A DNA stretch of 21,167 bases from CAYZJD01 sp964478455 (GCA_964478455.1 CAYZJD010000029.1:1-21167); one strand, 5' to 3'. Positions 6,112-14,508 are shown, counted from the stretch's first letter. Made by a program: numbers and translations. Notes: generated from the letters alone by a model not told the origin.

Positions 6112-9100
6112 ATGAAATGTCTTGTCTCATGGGCCCTTGACTACCGGTTCCTCGTGCTGTTGAGCGTGGTGCTGGTAGCCGGCTTCGGGCTTTACGCGCT
6201 CCAGCAGTTGCCGATCGACGCCGTGCCAGACATCACACCGAACCAGGTGCTCGTACTCACGAGTGCGCCGAGCCTGTCCCCCGTGGAGGTGGAGCAGTAC
6301 CTGACGTTCCCCGTCGAATCCGCGATGAGCGGTCTGCCGGGAATCGAACGAATCCAGTCGGTCTCCAAATACGGTCTCTCTTATGTTGCGGTGTATTTCG
6401 AGGAACACATGGACCCGTATTTCTGTCGCCGCCTCGTGATGGAGCGGCTGCCGCAGGCCCGGGAGGCCATTCCGCAAGGGATCGGAACTCCGGAGATGGG
6501 ACCGATCTCGACTGGCCTGGGAGAGATCTACCAGTTCAAAGTGACGGGCGCGGGCCGTTCGTTGATGGAACTTCGCAGCATTCTGGATTGGGAGATTGCC
6601 CCCAAGCTGCGTTCAGTCCCTGGGATTGTCGAGGTCAACTCGCATGGCGGTGAGTTGAAGACGTACGAAATCCAGATCGACAGCGACAAGCTGATGGCCT
6701 ACCGCATTCCCCTGCGAAGAGTGATTGAGGCACTGGAACGAAACAATGCGAACGCAGGCGGCGCCTACCTGGAGCGGTCCGAGCAGCAATCGCTCATTCG
6801 CGGCGAGGGCATGGTCAGGAGCCTGTCCGACCTCGAGAACATTGTGGTGGGAGCTTCGCCGACCGGCACGCCGCTGCTGATGCGCCATGTCGGAGACGTT
6901 CGATTCGCGCCCATGGTGCGACAGGGCTTTGCGACTCAGGACGGGAAGGGTGAGATTGTCATCGGCATCGCAATGATGCTGCTCGGTGAGAATTCCCGCA
7001 CGGTGACCGAGCGCGTTAAGGCGAAGCTCTCCGAGATCCAACGCTCGCTGCCTCCGGGCGTCCGTGTTGAGCCGCTCTATGACCGCTCCGAGCTGGTGAG
7101 CCGGACCATCCGCACCGTGAGCCGCAATCTGGTTGAGGGTGGGATGCTGGTGATTGCCGTGCTTCTGCTGCTCCTAGGCAGCTTGAAGGGGGGATTCATC
7201 GTGGCGCTGGCGATCCCTCTCTCTATGCTTGTCGCTTTCACGGGCATGGTCTATTCGGGCATCTCCGGCAACCTGATGAGCCTCGGAGCCATTGACTTCG
7301 GGCTGATCGTAGACGGCTCGGTGGTGATGATCGAGAACGTCTTGCGGCGTCTGAGCCATCGCCGGCCGGATGCGTCGCCGCTGGACACCGTGCGGGCTGC
7401 CGGACACGAGGTGGCACGGCCAATTTTCTTTGGGGTGCTGATCATCGTCCTGGTATACGTGCCCATCCTTACGCTGAGGGGCGTCGAGGGCAAGATGTTC
7501 AAGCCCATGGCGCTGACGGTCCTGCTCGCGCTGGTCGCGTCTCTGGTCATCGCGATGACGCTCATGCCGGTCCTCGGATACTACGCTTTCCGGAAGCGCG
7601 CTTCTGAGAAGACCACCTGGCTTATGCGGCGTCTGAGCGCCGCCTATGGACCGGTTCTCCGGCGCGCCCTTCGTTTTCCGTTGCTGACGGCCAGCTTGGC
7701 AGCCCTTGTTTTCGCGCTGTCGCTGGGCATCGTGCCCTTTCTTGGAGCGGAGTTCATTCCGACCCTCGACGAAGGGTCGGTCCTTGTGATGATGTACCGG
7801 GTGCCGGGGATCTCCGTCAGCGAGTCGTTGCACGGGAATGAGATTATCGAGGGCGTCCTGCGGCACTTCCCGGAGGTGGACAAGGTGGTCAGCCGGACGG
7901 GGCGGCCAGAGGTGGCCACGGACCCCATGGCCATCGATCAAAGCGACGTGTACGTTTTCCTCAAGCCACGCTCGGAGTGGCCGGTGAAAAGAACCAAGAA
8001 CGAGTTGATCACCGCAATGAAAGTGGCCCTTGAAAAGGAAGCGCCGGGCGCCGCGTACAGCTTCCTGCAACCGATCCAGATGCGGATGCAGGAACTGATG
8101 GAGGCTGGAGTCCGGTCTGACATCGCCGTCAAGTTGTATGGCGACGATCTCACTGTGCTACGGGAAAAGGCCGAACAGATTGCGGCGGTGCTCCGGCGTG
8201 TTCGGGGGGCGGGTGACGTGCGCGCGGAGCGCGTGGCGGGTCTCCCGTACCTGCGCGTCCGGATCCGTCGCGATGCCATTGCCCGCCATGGTCTTGATGC
8301 GGAGGACGTGCTCACCACGGTCGAGGCCGCCGGAGGCAAGGTGGTGGGACAAGTGCTGGAGGGAAACCGGCGCTACGCGTTGCAGGTCCGCTTCTTGCCG
8401 GCCCAGCGTTCTACCGTTCAGGCCATCGGGAATCTGAAAGTAGGGGACAAGGAGGGCCATTTCATCCCGCTGGCCCAATTGGCTGAGATCTTTGAGGAGG
8501 AGGGGCCGGCGCAAATCAGCCGAGAAAACGTACAGCGGCGGATCAGCGTCGAAGTTAACGTTCGAGACCGGGACCTGGCGAGCTTTGTGGCTGAAGCGCG
8601 GCGAGCGATTGAACAAAAGGTGGCGATTCCCCCGGGCTACTGGATTGATTGGGGTGGCAAGTTCGAGCAACTCGAAAGCGCCAGTCGCCGGCTGGCGATC
8701 ACGATCCCGATCGCGGTGCTGTTGATTTTTGTCCTGTTGTATCTGAGCTTCGGCGCAGCGCGGCCGGCTCTGCTGATCTTTCTCAACATCCCGCTGGCAG
8801 CGACGGGCGGCATCCTGGCTCTGTGGAGCCGCGGCATGCCGTTCAGTATTTCTGCAGGCGTCGGTTTTATTGCCCTCTTTGGTGTGGCTGTTCTGAACGG
8901 GATCGTCCTGCTCACGTACATCGGCCAACTGCGGAATGACGGCGTGGCGTTGGAACCGGCAGTTGTGGAAGGCGCCATGACGCGACTGAGACCAGTTCTG
9001 ATGACAGCCCTTGTCGCCAGCCTTGGCTTCCTGCCGATGGCTGTTTCCCGAGGTGCGGGAGCGGAAGTGCAGAGGCCGCTGGCAACAGTGGTCATTGGAG

Positions 9101-9180
9101 GACTCATCACCTCGACCGCGCTGACCCTGATTGTGCTGCCGGCGATCTACCTGTGGTTGGAAAAGAGGCGACGCGGGTAG
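6112..9180 (+). CDS. Heavy-metal RND efflux pump, CzcA-like (HME-RND)
   Basis: The 1022-residue product is the inner-membrane proton-driven pump of the tripartite system; the length is normal for the family. N-terminal features are the first TM helix and the sequence LPIDAVPDITPNQV, typical of heavy-metal RND proteins. TM4 contains D395, D401 and E408 in AIDFGLIVDGSVVMIEN. This matches the D/D/E proton-relay motif of CzcA (Zn, Co, Cd) rather than the CusA version. Two large periplasmic loops alternate with two six-helix membrane blocks, the second starting near LAITIPIAVLLIFVLLYLSF. The gene starts immediately after the adaptor stop and ends the operon. No intrinsic terminator is obvious after 9180. 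Divalent specificity (Zn, Co, Cd or Ni) is inferred from the motif, and the exact metal is unknown. Confidence 0.95.
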   Translation: MKCLVSWALDYRFLVLLSVVLVAGFGLYALQQLPIDAVPDITPNQVLVLTSAPSLSPVEVEQYLTFPVESAMSGLPGIERIQSVSKYGLSYVAVYFEEHMDPYFCRRLVMERLPQAREAIPQGIGTPEMGPISTGLGEIYQFKVTGAGRSLMELRSILDWEIAPKLRSVPGIVEVNSHGGELKTYEIQIDSDKLMAYRIPLRRVIEALERNNANAGGAYLERSEQQSLIRGEGMVRSLSDLENIVVGASPTGTPLLMRHVGDVRFAPMVRQGFATQDGKGEIVIGIAMMLLGENSRTVTERVKAKLSEIQRSLPPGVRVEPLYDRSELVSRTIRTVSRNLVEGGMLVIAVLLLLLGSLKGGFIVALAIPLSMLVAFTGMVYSGISGNLMSLGAIDFGLIVDGSVVMIENVLRRLSHRRPDASPLDTVRAAGHEVARPIFFGVLIIVLVYVPILTLRGVEGKMFKPMALTVLLALVASLVIAMTLMPVLGYYAFRKRASEKTTWLMRRLSAAYGPVLRRALRFPLLTASLAALVFALSLGIVPFLGAEFIPTLDEGSVLVMMYRVPGISVSESLHGNEIIEGVLRHFPEVDKVVSRTGRPEVATDPMAIDQSDVYVFLKPRSEWPVKRTKNELITAMKVALEKEAPGAAYSFLQPIQMRMQELMEAGVRSDIAVKLYGDDLTVLREKAEQIAAVLRRVRGAGDVRAERVAGLPYLRVRIRRDAIARHGLDAEDVLTTVEAAGGKVVGQVLEGNRRYALQVRFLPAQRSTVQAIGNLKVGDKEGHFIPLAQLAEIFEEEGPAQISRENVQRRISVEVNVRDRDLASFVAEARRAIEQKVAIPPGYWIDWGGKFEQLESASRRLAITIPIAVLLIFVLLYLSFGAARPALLIFLNIPLAATGGILALWSRGMPFSISAGVGFIALFGVAVLNGIVLLTYIGQLRNDGVALEPAVVEGAMTRLRPVLMTALVASLGFLPMAVSRGAGAEVQRPLATVVIGGLITSTALTLIVLPAIYLWLEKRRRG

Positions 9181-9258
9181 AGGTTCGTGCCAACACTTTG
9201 CGGTACCGTGACTCGGGGGATGTTGCGCCCTATTTCCCTCACTCCGCCTGCTACCCTG

Positions 9259-10035
9259 ATGAGAATGCCGCTCAACGTACGCGTCCGTTTCCGCCCGGCC
9301 GGCGCCGCGGGCGCTCTATACGGAATTCTCGAGGGAGACACGGTCTACGAGACGGAATCGCTGTTCTCGGCCAACCGGGGCCGCGCCCATCCGCTCGCGG
9401 GCGTGCGCCTGCTCGCGCCCTGCGTGCCGGCGCACATCGTCTGCGTCGGCCGGAATTACATCGAGCACGCCAGGGAGCTGAACAACCCGGTGCCGGCCGA
9501 GCCGCTCATCTTCTTCAAGCCGCTGTCGTCGCTCGTCGGGCCAGGCGATTCCATCGTCTATCCATCCCTATCCCAGTCCGTTCACTACGAGGGCGAGCTT
9601 GGCGTCGTCATCGGCAAACGCGCCCGCAACGTGGGGGCATCCGAGGCGGAAGAGTATATCCTCGGCTACACCTGCGTGAACGACGTCACTGCGCGCGACC
9701 TCCAGAAGAAGGACACGCAGTGGGCGCGCGCCAAGGGCTTTGACACATTCTGCCCGGTGGGACCGTGGATCGTACCGCGCGCGAGCGCCGACCCCCGGAC
9801 CTTCCGCGTGCGAACTTTCCTCGACGGCGAACTCAAACAGGATGGCGCGGTGAGCGACATGATCTTCCCCATCCCGGCGATCATTGAACACATCACCACG
9901 TTTATGACGCTCGAGCCGGGCGATCTTGTCGCCACCGGCACGCCTCCCGGTGTCGGCCCGATGCTGCCTGGCTCGACGGTGCGGGTCGAGATCGAAGGAA
10001 TCGGCGCGCTGGAGAACCCCGTCGTCCGCGCCTGA
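9259..10035 (+). CDS. Fumarylacetoacetate hydrolase family protein
   Basis: The product is about 258 residues with a short variable N-terminus and a C-terminal FAA-hydrolase fold. This family includes 2-keto-3-deoxy sugar acid and 2-hydroxyhepta-2,4-diene-1,7-dioate hydrolases and acylpyruvases. Visible signatures are CVGRNYIEHARE, FFKPLSSLVGPGDSI, the metal-ligand region HYEGELGVVIG (E111 and E113), NDVTARDLQ (D142), KGFDTFCPVGPW, and the C-terminal ATGTPPGVGPMLPG. The start is uncertain: a GTG at 9187 gives 24 more residues without family resemblance, and ATG at 9259 or 9265 fits better. It follows the efflux operon by 78 bp with no visible terminator, so read-through is possible, but function suggests sugar-acid or aromatic catabolism. 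It may be linked in pathway to the enolase-superfamily gene beyond the efflux block (inference). Confidence 0.88.
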   Translation: MRMPLNVRVRFRPAGAAGALYGILEGDTVYETESLFSANRGRAHPLAGVRLLAPCVPAHIVCVGRNYIEHARELNNPVPAEPLIFFKPLSSLVGPGDSIVYPSLSQSVHYEGELGVVIGKRARNVGASEAEEYILGYTCVNDVTARDLQKKDTQWARAKGFDTFCPVGPWIVPRASADPRTFRVRTFLDGELKQDGAVSDMIFPIPAIIEHITTFMTLEPGDLVATGTPPGVGPMLPGSTVRVEIEGIGALENPVVRA

Positions 10036-10044
10036 TCGCCGGAT

Positions 10045-10344
10045 CTACTCGATGATGATCACTGGGTCGTCGGTGACCACCGCGCCGTTCGCGTAGGCGG
10101 CCACGAAGTACTTGTAGACGCCGGCCCCGGCGTCGCCCCGGACCTTCATCCGCAGCGCGCCTTTGTCCGACCCGCCCTTGCGGCGGTCGCAGGGAGAAAC
10201 GCCCTGGAATTCCACCGCGAAGGGGAAATCGCTCTTCCAGTGGATCTGGTCTCCGCGCGCCACTTCCAGAGTCGCGTTCGAGTAGCCGAGCACTCCCGGC
10301 CTCTCAAGAAAAACCGTCACTTCGTGCGTCTTGACCTCATTCAT
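10045..10344 (-). CDS. Small beta-rich protein of unknown function, cupredoxin-like pattern
   Basis: The product is 99 residues with no signal peptide or TM segment. The hydrophobic pattern suggests a beta sandwich: EVTVFLERPGVL, ATLEVARGDQIHWKSD, FAVEFQGVSPC, then GVYKYFVAAYANGAVVTDDPVIIIE. The order resembles a cupredoxin-like fold. However, only H7, H35, C52 and M66 are potential ligands and the Cys-x-His-x-Met copper site is absent, so copper binding is not supported. The start codon overlaps the stop of the upstream kinase (ATGA on the minus strand, 10341-10344), so the two are translationally coupled and the small protein may be a partner or target of the kinase (inference). Its stop faces the FAA-hydrolase stop across 9 bases. 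Confidence 0.78.
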   Translation of the reverse strand: MNEVKTHEVTVFLERPGVLGYSNATLEVARGDQIHWKSDFPFAVEFQGVSPCDRRKGGSDKGALRMKVRGDAGAGVYKYFVAAYANGAVVTDDPVIIIE

Positions 10345-12668
10345 TTCGACACCCCCTCGACGGTCTGTCCGCCTCGCTTGCCGTTTCCGGCAGGCGCGGG
10401 CAGGCCTGCCGCTTCGACATCATACCGCGGGTCGTTGCGCAAAGCTCGGAGGTCCGGATGCCGGCGCACTTCCTCCGTTGAGTAGCCCCCGCGCACCGCG
10501 CTCCGCAGCGACGCCAGCGCCTCGCCGCGCCTGCCTGCAAGTTCATACGCCAGCGCGCACCGGAAGAGAACGCCCACGCTGGCGGGCGCGCGCCGCTCGG
10601 CTTCGTGCGCTTCCGCGACCGCCCGGGACCGCTGTCCGAGCCCCGCATGGTACATCGCCAGGTCCGCGTGCAGCTCGGCGTCGCCCTCATTCACCGCAAG
10701 CTGCCTCCATGCCAGGTCGCTCGCCTTGCCGTAAGCCTCCCTGGCCGCCTCCGCGCTCCCCGGCAAGCGCCGCCGGACATCGCCCAGATTCCCCCACACC
10801 TGATGGTCCCCGGGCCGCAACTCAACGGCCTTTTCCATCATCGACGCAGCTTCCCGATACCTCCCCTGGAAATAGTACGCGGTACCCAGGTTGGAATACG
10901 CCGCCGCAGTGGGCTTGATGCCGATGGACCGCTCGAGCAGGGAAGCCGCCCTCTCGTAGCGTCCCATCATCACGTACAGCCCGCCCAGGTTACTGTAGCC
11001 GCGCGCATTATCCGGCGTGAGCCTGATGACCTCCGCGAAACATGTTTCCGCATCCGCGTACCGGCCCCTCTGCCAGTAGAAGCGCCCCAAGCTGTTGTGC
11101 GCCGCCCAGTCGCGCGGCCGGAATTCGATGGCCTTCCGGAAAGCCGACTCGGCTTCCTGGTGGCGGCCCGAAACCTCGAGTGCGTTTCCCAGTTCACGGT
11201 ACGCATCCGCGTTCAGTGGATCGACGGCCAGCACCCGCTCAAACTCGCGGATCGCTTCGGCGTGGCGCCCTGTGTCCGCATGAATCAGCCCAAGCGTGAA
11301 ATGGACCGGCCCCAGGTTGGCCCCAAGATCGATCGCCCGCCGGCAGTTCTCCCCAGCCGGCTCGATCCACTGTGCCTCCTTGGTGAGCTTGTACTTGCGC
11401 CAATAGGCCTCTCCGAGACCGGCATGGGCCAACGCATAATTCGGCTGCTCGCGGAGGGCCCGGCCGAACAAGGCGATCGCCCGGTCCAGGTTCTCCGCGT
11501 CCTCGTACCGTAGTAGCCGCCCGCGCCCCTCCAGATACAGGTCATAGGCTGCGGGCGGCTTGCCGGCGACAGGAACCTCGCTCCAGATTATCGACGGAAC
11601 GCCCACCGCTGTGCCGATCGCAGCCACCGCCGACAGGACCGAGATCCACAGCCAGGGCCGCCGGCCGGCGCGGAACGGGACGACTCTGGTACCCGTCAAC
11701 GGCTGCGTGACTGCGCTGGTGACTGCATCCAATCCCTTGGCCGAGCAGGCGGCAACTCGAAGATCCGCCAGCATCTCCCCCATGTTCTGGTAACGGTGTT
11801 CCTTGTCCTTCTCCAGCGCCTTTCGTACGATCCGGTCGAACTCCTCCGGCAGATCGGCGCGGGCCTCGCGCAAACTCGGCGTCGTTGCGTTCAGGATCTT
11901 CGAGAGGATCGCTGCTTCGTGCGGGCCGCGGAACGGCAGGTTGCCCGTGGCCATCTCATACAGCACCACGCCCAGCGAGAAGATGTCCGAGCGGTGATCG
12001 ACGGCCGCCCCCGTGGCCTGTTCCGGCGACATGTAGGCGACCGTGCCGAGAACGTTCCCGTTCCCGGTGACTTCGGAAACGCCCGGATGCTTGGCTAGGC
12101 CGAAATCCGTCAGCTTGACCGCGCCGTCGGCCGCCAGCATGACGTTGTCTGTCTTGACGTCGCGATGCACGATGCCCCGCTGGTGCGCGTGGTCGAGCGC
12201 CTCGGCGATGCCGGCGGCGAATTCCATCAGCCGGCGGGCCGGCAACTGCTCGCCTCGGCTGGCCAGGTTCCGCACCAGGGCGCGCACGGTGCCCCCCGGC
12301 AGGTACTCCAGAGCGAGAAAAATCTCTCCGCCCGACTCCCCCAACTCGTAGATCGTCGCGATGTGCGGATGATTCAACGCCGATATGGCGCGCGCCTCAC
12401 GACGGAAGCGGGCCACCGCGTCGGTCGAGTCAAGCAGGTGATGCGGCAGGAACTTCAGCGCCACCTCCCGGTCCAGCCGGAGGTCCTGCGCCTTGTACAC
12501 CACCCCCATCCCGCCCTGGCCGATTCGCTCCAGAACGCGGTAGTGGGAAATGACCCGCCGGCCGCCGGGTAGACGTGGGCTGCGGCCGCGGCGCCGCGGC
12601 GTCGCCCCCGCGTCGGAGCCCAGTGCCTGGGTCGAGACAACCCCCGTGCCTGCGGCCAATTCGCCCAT
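10341..12668 (-). CDS. Serine/threonine protein kinase with TM segment and TPR repeats
   Basis: The product is 775 residues. A Hanks-type kinase domain spans about residues 43-305: glycine loop IGQGGMGVVYKA (49-60), Lys72 in VALKF, Glu91 in RREAR, catalytic loop HRDVKTDN (168-175), DFG (188-190) and the activation segment GTVAYMSPEQ (208-217). All catalytic residues are present, so it should be active. A single hydrophobic segment (about 338-361, PWLWISVLSAVAAIG) anchors it in the inner membrane. The remaining 400 residues are TPR repeats (for example LAHAGLGEAYWR, AYRELGNALEVSGRHQEAE, AAYSNLGTAYYFQGRYREA), likely on the periplasmic side and binding a protein partner. The start at 12668 is the longest reading, with weak AGGTG before it. 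It is followed by the overlapping 99-residue gene. Such kinase-TPR fusions are common in Acidobacteriota. Confidence 0.95.
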   Translation of the reverse strand: MGELAAGTGVVSTQALGSDAGATPRRRGRSPRLPGGRRVISHYRVLERIGQGGMGVVYKAQDLRLDREVALKFLPHHLLDSTDAVARFRREARAISALNHPHIATIYELGESGGEIFLALEYLPGGTVRALVRNLASRGEQLPARRLMEFAAGIAEALDHAHQRGIVHRDVKTDNVMLAADGAVKLTDFGLAKHPGVSEVTGNGNVLGTVAYMSPEQATGAAVDHRSDIFSLGVVLYEMATGNLPFRGPHEAAILSKILNATTPSLREARADLPEEFDRIVRKALEKDKEHRYQNMGEMLADLRVAACSAKGLDAVTSAVTQPLTGTRVVPFRAGRRPWLWISVLSAVAAIGTAVGVPSIIWSEVPVAGKPPAAYDLYLEGRGRLLRYEDAENLDRAIALFGRALREQPNYALAHAGLGEAYWRKYKLTKEAQWIEPAGENCRRAIDLGANLGPVHFTLGLIHADTGRHAEAIREFERVLAVDPLNADAYRELGNALEVSGRHQEAESAFRKAIEFRPRDWAAHNSLGRFYWQRGRYADAETCFAEVIRLTPDNARGYSNLGGLYVMMGRYERAASLLERSIGIKPTAAAYSNLGTAYYFQGRYREAASMMEKAVELRPGDHQVWGNLGDVRRRLPGSAEAAREAYGKASDLAWRQLAVNEGDAELHADLAMYHAGLGQRSRAVAEAHEAERRAPASVGVLFRCALAYELAGRRGEALASLRSAVRGGYSTEEVRRHPDLRALRNDPRYDVEAAGLPAPAGNGKRGGQTVEGVSK

Positions 12669-12707
12669 ACACCTGGATAGTGATATTCAGGCGTACAGCG
12701 TTTCGCG

Positions 12708-12733
12708 TACCCCCAGGTTCAATCCGGGGGGTA
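12708..12733. other. 7-bp inverted repeat upstream of the kinase gene
   Basis: TACCCCC at 12708-12714 and GGGGGTA at 12727-12733 are exact reverse complements separated by 12 bases. The element lies 40 bp upstream of the kinase start in the divergent gap (12669-12945) and could be an operator or a leader hairpin. Nothing else in the gap explains it. Confidence 0.3.
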
Positions 12734-12789
12734 GTACCTGGCCAACCCGCCCCAGTGGACCATCTGCCGAACTCCGCACCATAAACGGG

Positions 12790-12817
12790 CTGCCGGCCCG
12801 AACGCGCAGTGTATAAT
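12790..12817 (+). promoter_or_regulatory. Putative sigma70-type promoter for the transaldolase gene
   Basis: A perfect TATAAT -10 box lies at 12812-12817. Sixteen bases upstream is a poor -35 match (CTGCCG, 12790-12795). It would give a leader of about 120 nt before the GTG start at 12946. The -10 match in a GC-rich setting is the main support; the weak -35 suggests an activator or an alternative sigma factor. Confidence 0.4.
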
Positions 12818-12945
12818 TGTACCGATTACCTTAAGTTCTTCCGCTGGAACAAGTAGCACGTGTATCGAGCGCGCAGCAAAGCGCCGCTGGTCACCCTGGC
12901 AACCCGGGGGAGCCGGGCCAAACCGCTGAAACCGAGGCGACGACC

Positions 12946-13608
12946 GTGAAGATCTTTCTGGATACCGCCAACCTGGACGAATTGAAAAAAGCGGCGGCAT
13001 GGGGCGTGGTGGACGGTGTCACCACCAACCCTTCGCTGATCGCCAAAGAGGGGAACCGGATCGAGGACCAGATCCGGCGCATCTGTGACATCATCGACGG
13101 CGACATCAGCGCTGAGGTTGTTGCCACCGAGGCGGCCGAGATGGTGAGAGAGGCCCGCCAACTGGCCGCCATCCACCAGAACGTCGTGGTGAAGGTGCCG
13201 CTCACCCGGGATGGGATCGCCGCTGCCTCCACTCTCAGCAGAGAGGGCATTCGCCTGAACGTGACCCTCTGCTTCTCACCGGGCCAGGCGCTCCTCGCGG
13301 CCAAGGCCGGCGCTTACATCGTCAGCCCGTTCGTCGGCAGGCTGGACGACATCAGCCACGTCGGCATGGACCTGATCCGCGTCATCGCTTCCCTCTACCG
13401 CACGCACAACTTCAAAACCCAGGTGCTGGCGGCTTCATTGCGCTCGCCGATCCACGTGGTCGAAGCGGCGCTGGCCGGCGCCCATATCGCCACCCTGCCC
13501 TTCAAGGTCCTCGACATGTTGTTCAACCATCCGCTGACGGACAAGGGCCTGGAGCAATTCCTCAAGGACTGGGGCAGGGTATTCCAGGAGACGCCCGTCG
13601 GCGCCTGA
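12946..13608 (+). CDS. Transaldolase / fructose-6-phosphate aldolase-like protein
   Basis: The 220-residue product belongs to the short transaldolase subfamily (TalC/FSA type, about 215-220 residues). It transfers or cleaves three-carbon dihydroxyacetone units in the pentose-phosphate pathway in the cytoplasm. Signatures are MKIFLDTANLDE at the start, GVTTNPSLIAKEG (about 24-36), the Schiff-base Lys83 in VVVKVPLT, NVTLCFSPGQALLAAKAGA, and SPFVGRLDD. The late segment AASLRSPIHVVEAALAGAHIATLP is also typical. The start codon is GTG with GAGG about 9 bases upstream. Whether it acts as transaldolase or as F6P aldolase cannot be decided from sequence; annotation as transaldolase is the safer choice. 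A small membrane protein gene follows 20 bp later. Confidence 0.95.
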   Translation: MKIFLDTANLDELKKAAAWGVVDGVTTNPSLIAKEGNRIEDQIRRICDIIDGDISAEVVATEAAEMVREARQLAAIHQNVVVKVPLTRDGIAAASTLSREGIRLNVTLCFSPGQALLAAKAGAYIVSPFVGRLDDISHVGMDLIRVIASLYRTHNFKTQVLAASLRSPIHVVEAALAGAHIATLPFKVLDMLFNHPLTDKGLEQFLKDWGRVFQETPVGA

Positions 13609-13628
13609 GCGGAAACTCATCGCGGTCC

Positions 13629-14021
13629 ATGAACGCCATTGCGGACGTTGCCACGCTGGCCTTGGGAGGCCTGCTCCTTCTTGCCGCGCTCCTGACAGCG
13701 CTCGGCGCCGTCCTCGGCGACCGAACCGACCCCGGCCTGCGCGAGCGCCGGCGCCGTCTGGGAGTCCATGCCCGCGGCCGCACGGCGGATGCGATGATCA
13801 CGGAGACCCGCGACGACCTGCTCTTTTACAGCTACACCGTGCGGGGGGTTCAGTATACGGCCTCGCAAGACGTCTCCAGCTTGCGCGCGTCTCTTCCTCA
13901 GGATCTTTCTTTGCTGGTCGGTCCGGCGATTCTCAAGTACGCTCCGGACAATCCGGCCAACTCGATACTCATCTGTGAAGAGTGGTCCGGCTTCGAGCTT
14001 CGCCGGGCCCCGTCTTTGTAG
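13629..14021 (+). CDS. DUF3592-like membrane protein
   Basis: The 130-residue product begins with one TM helix (about residues 8-28, LALGGLLLLAALLTALGAVLG). A basic stretch (RERRRRLGVHARGR) follows, then a beta-rich domain with YSYTVRGVQYTASQDV and AILKYAPDNPANSIL. The Y-x-Y-x-V-x-G-x-x-Y pattern followed by Y-x-P-x-N-P-x-x-S resembles DUF3592 proteins, whose function is unknown. It lies 20 bp after the transaldolase gene and 29 bp before the Dabb-like gene, so a three-gene transcript is possible. I see no catalytic motif. The DUF3592 assignment is moderately sure; the membrane topology is clear. Confidence 0.75.
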   Translation: MNAIADVATLALGGLLLLAALLTALGAVLGDRTDPGLRERRRRLGVHARGRTADAMITETRDDLLFYSYTVRGVQYTASQDVSSLRASLPQDLSLLVGPAILKYAPDNPANSILICEEWSGFELRRAPSL

Positions 14022-14050
14022 TCAACTTCACTAAGGAGAGCAGTCCCAAC

Positions 14051-14446
14051 ATGATTCGGCAACTGGCAACTTGGAAGATGGCCGCCACCGTGGTCGCGGC
14101 GGCCGCGTTGTTCGGCACGGGCATTCTGGTGGGTGCCAACAAATACGGCAAGCCCGCCACCGTCCTGCACGTCGTGACGGTGAAGTGGACGGCGGAGGCC
14201 ACCCCCGAGCAGCGGCAGGCGGCCATCGAAGGCGTCGAGAGGATGGCGGTGGACATCCCTGGCATCAAGAACATCTGGCTGAAGCCCGTGCGCGTCCAGC
14301 CGAGGGATTACAACGCGGTGTTCGCGATCGAGTTTGAAGACCAGGCGGCCGCCGACCGCTACGCCAAGCATCCGGCCCACGACGCCTGGAACAAGATCTA
14401 CCTCCCGATCCGCGCTGAGAGCCGCAGCCAGCAGGTCACCAACTGA
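14051..14446 (+). CDS. Membrane-anchored Dabb (stress-responsive alpha/beta barrel) domain protein
   Basis: The product is 131 residues from the ATG at 14051, which is preceded by AAGGAG about 12 bases upstream. An N-terminal hydrophobic segment (MAATVVAAAALFGTGILVGA, about 10-29) is a signal anchor or an uncleaved signal peptide. The rest is one ferredoxin-like Dabb domain: LHVVTVKWTAEATPEQRQAA, a helix ending in DIPGIKNIWL, then YNAVFAIEFEDQAAADRYAKHPAH. The family forms dimeric alpha/beta barrels and includes some small-molecule enzymes and many proteins without known activity. No further function can be assigned here. Confidence 0.85.
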   Translation: MIRQLATWKMAATVVAAAALFGTGILVGANKYGKPATVLHVVTVKWTAEATPEQRQAAIEGVERMAVDIPGIKNIWLKPVRVQPRDYNAVFAIEFEDQAAADRYAKHPAHDAWNKIYLPIRAESRSQQVTN

Positions 14447-14480
14447 CCCGCTGCGGGCGCGGATCCAAGAAACAGATCGA

Positions 14481-14508
14481 GCCGCCGGTCAGGATGCCGG
14501 CCGGCGGC
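14481..14508. terminator. Possible hairpin between convergent Dabb-like and cold-shock genes
   Basis: GCCGCCGG at 14481-14488 and CCGGCGGC at 14501-14508 pair exactly around a 12-base loop. It sits between the ends of two convergent genes and touches the cold-shock gene's stop codon. There is no U-run on either strand, so it is a weak intrinsic terminator candidate and may only block read-through. Confidence 0.4.

Noticed and set aside
7174..8070. A 298-residue open frame antisense to the RND pump gene
   Set aside because: Its composition (His/Gln/Arg-rich, no motif) is that of a shadow frame, and the pump reading is unambiguous over the same bases.
9187..9258. Extended N-terminus of the FAA-hydrolase gene from a GTG at 9187
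   Set aside because: The extra 24 residues show no similarity to the family N-terminus and no clear ribosome-binding site precedes the GTG.
10045..10344. The 99-residue protein as a copper-binding cupredoxin
   Set aside because: The conserved Cys-x-His-x-Met ligand set is missing; only the fold pattern is similar.
12708..12733. GGTTCAATCC resembling a tRNA T-loop
   Set aside because: The flanking bases do not form a T-stem of 5 pairs, and no acceptor, D-arm or anticodon arm can be built around it.
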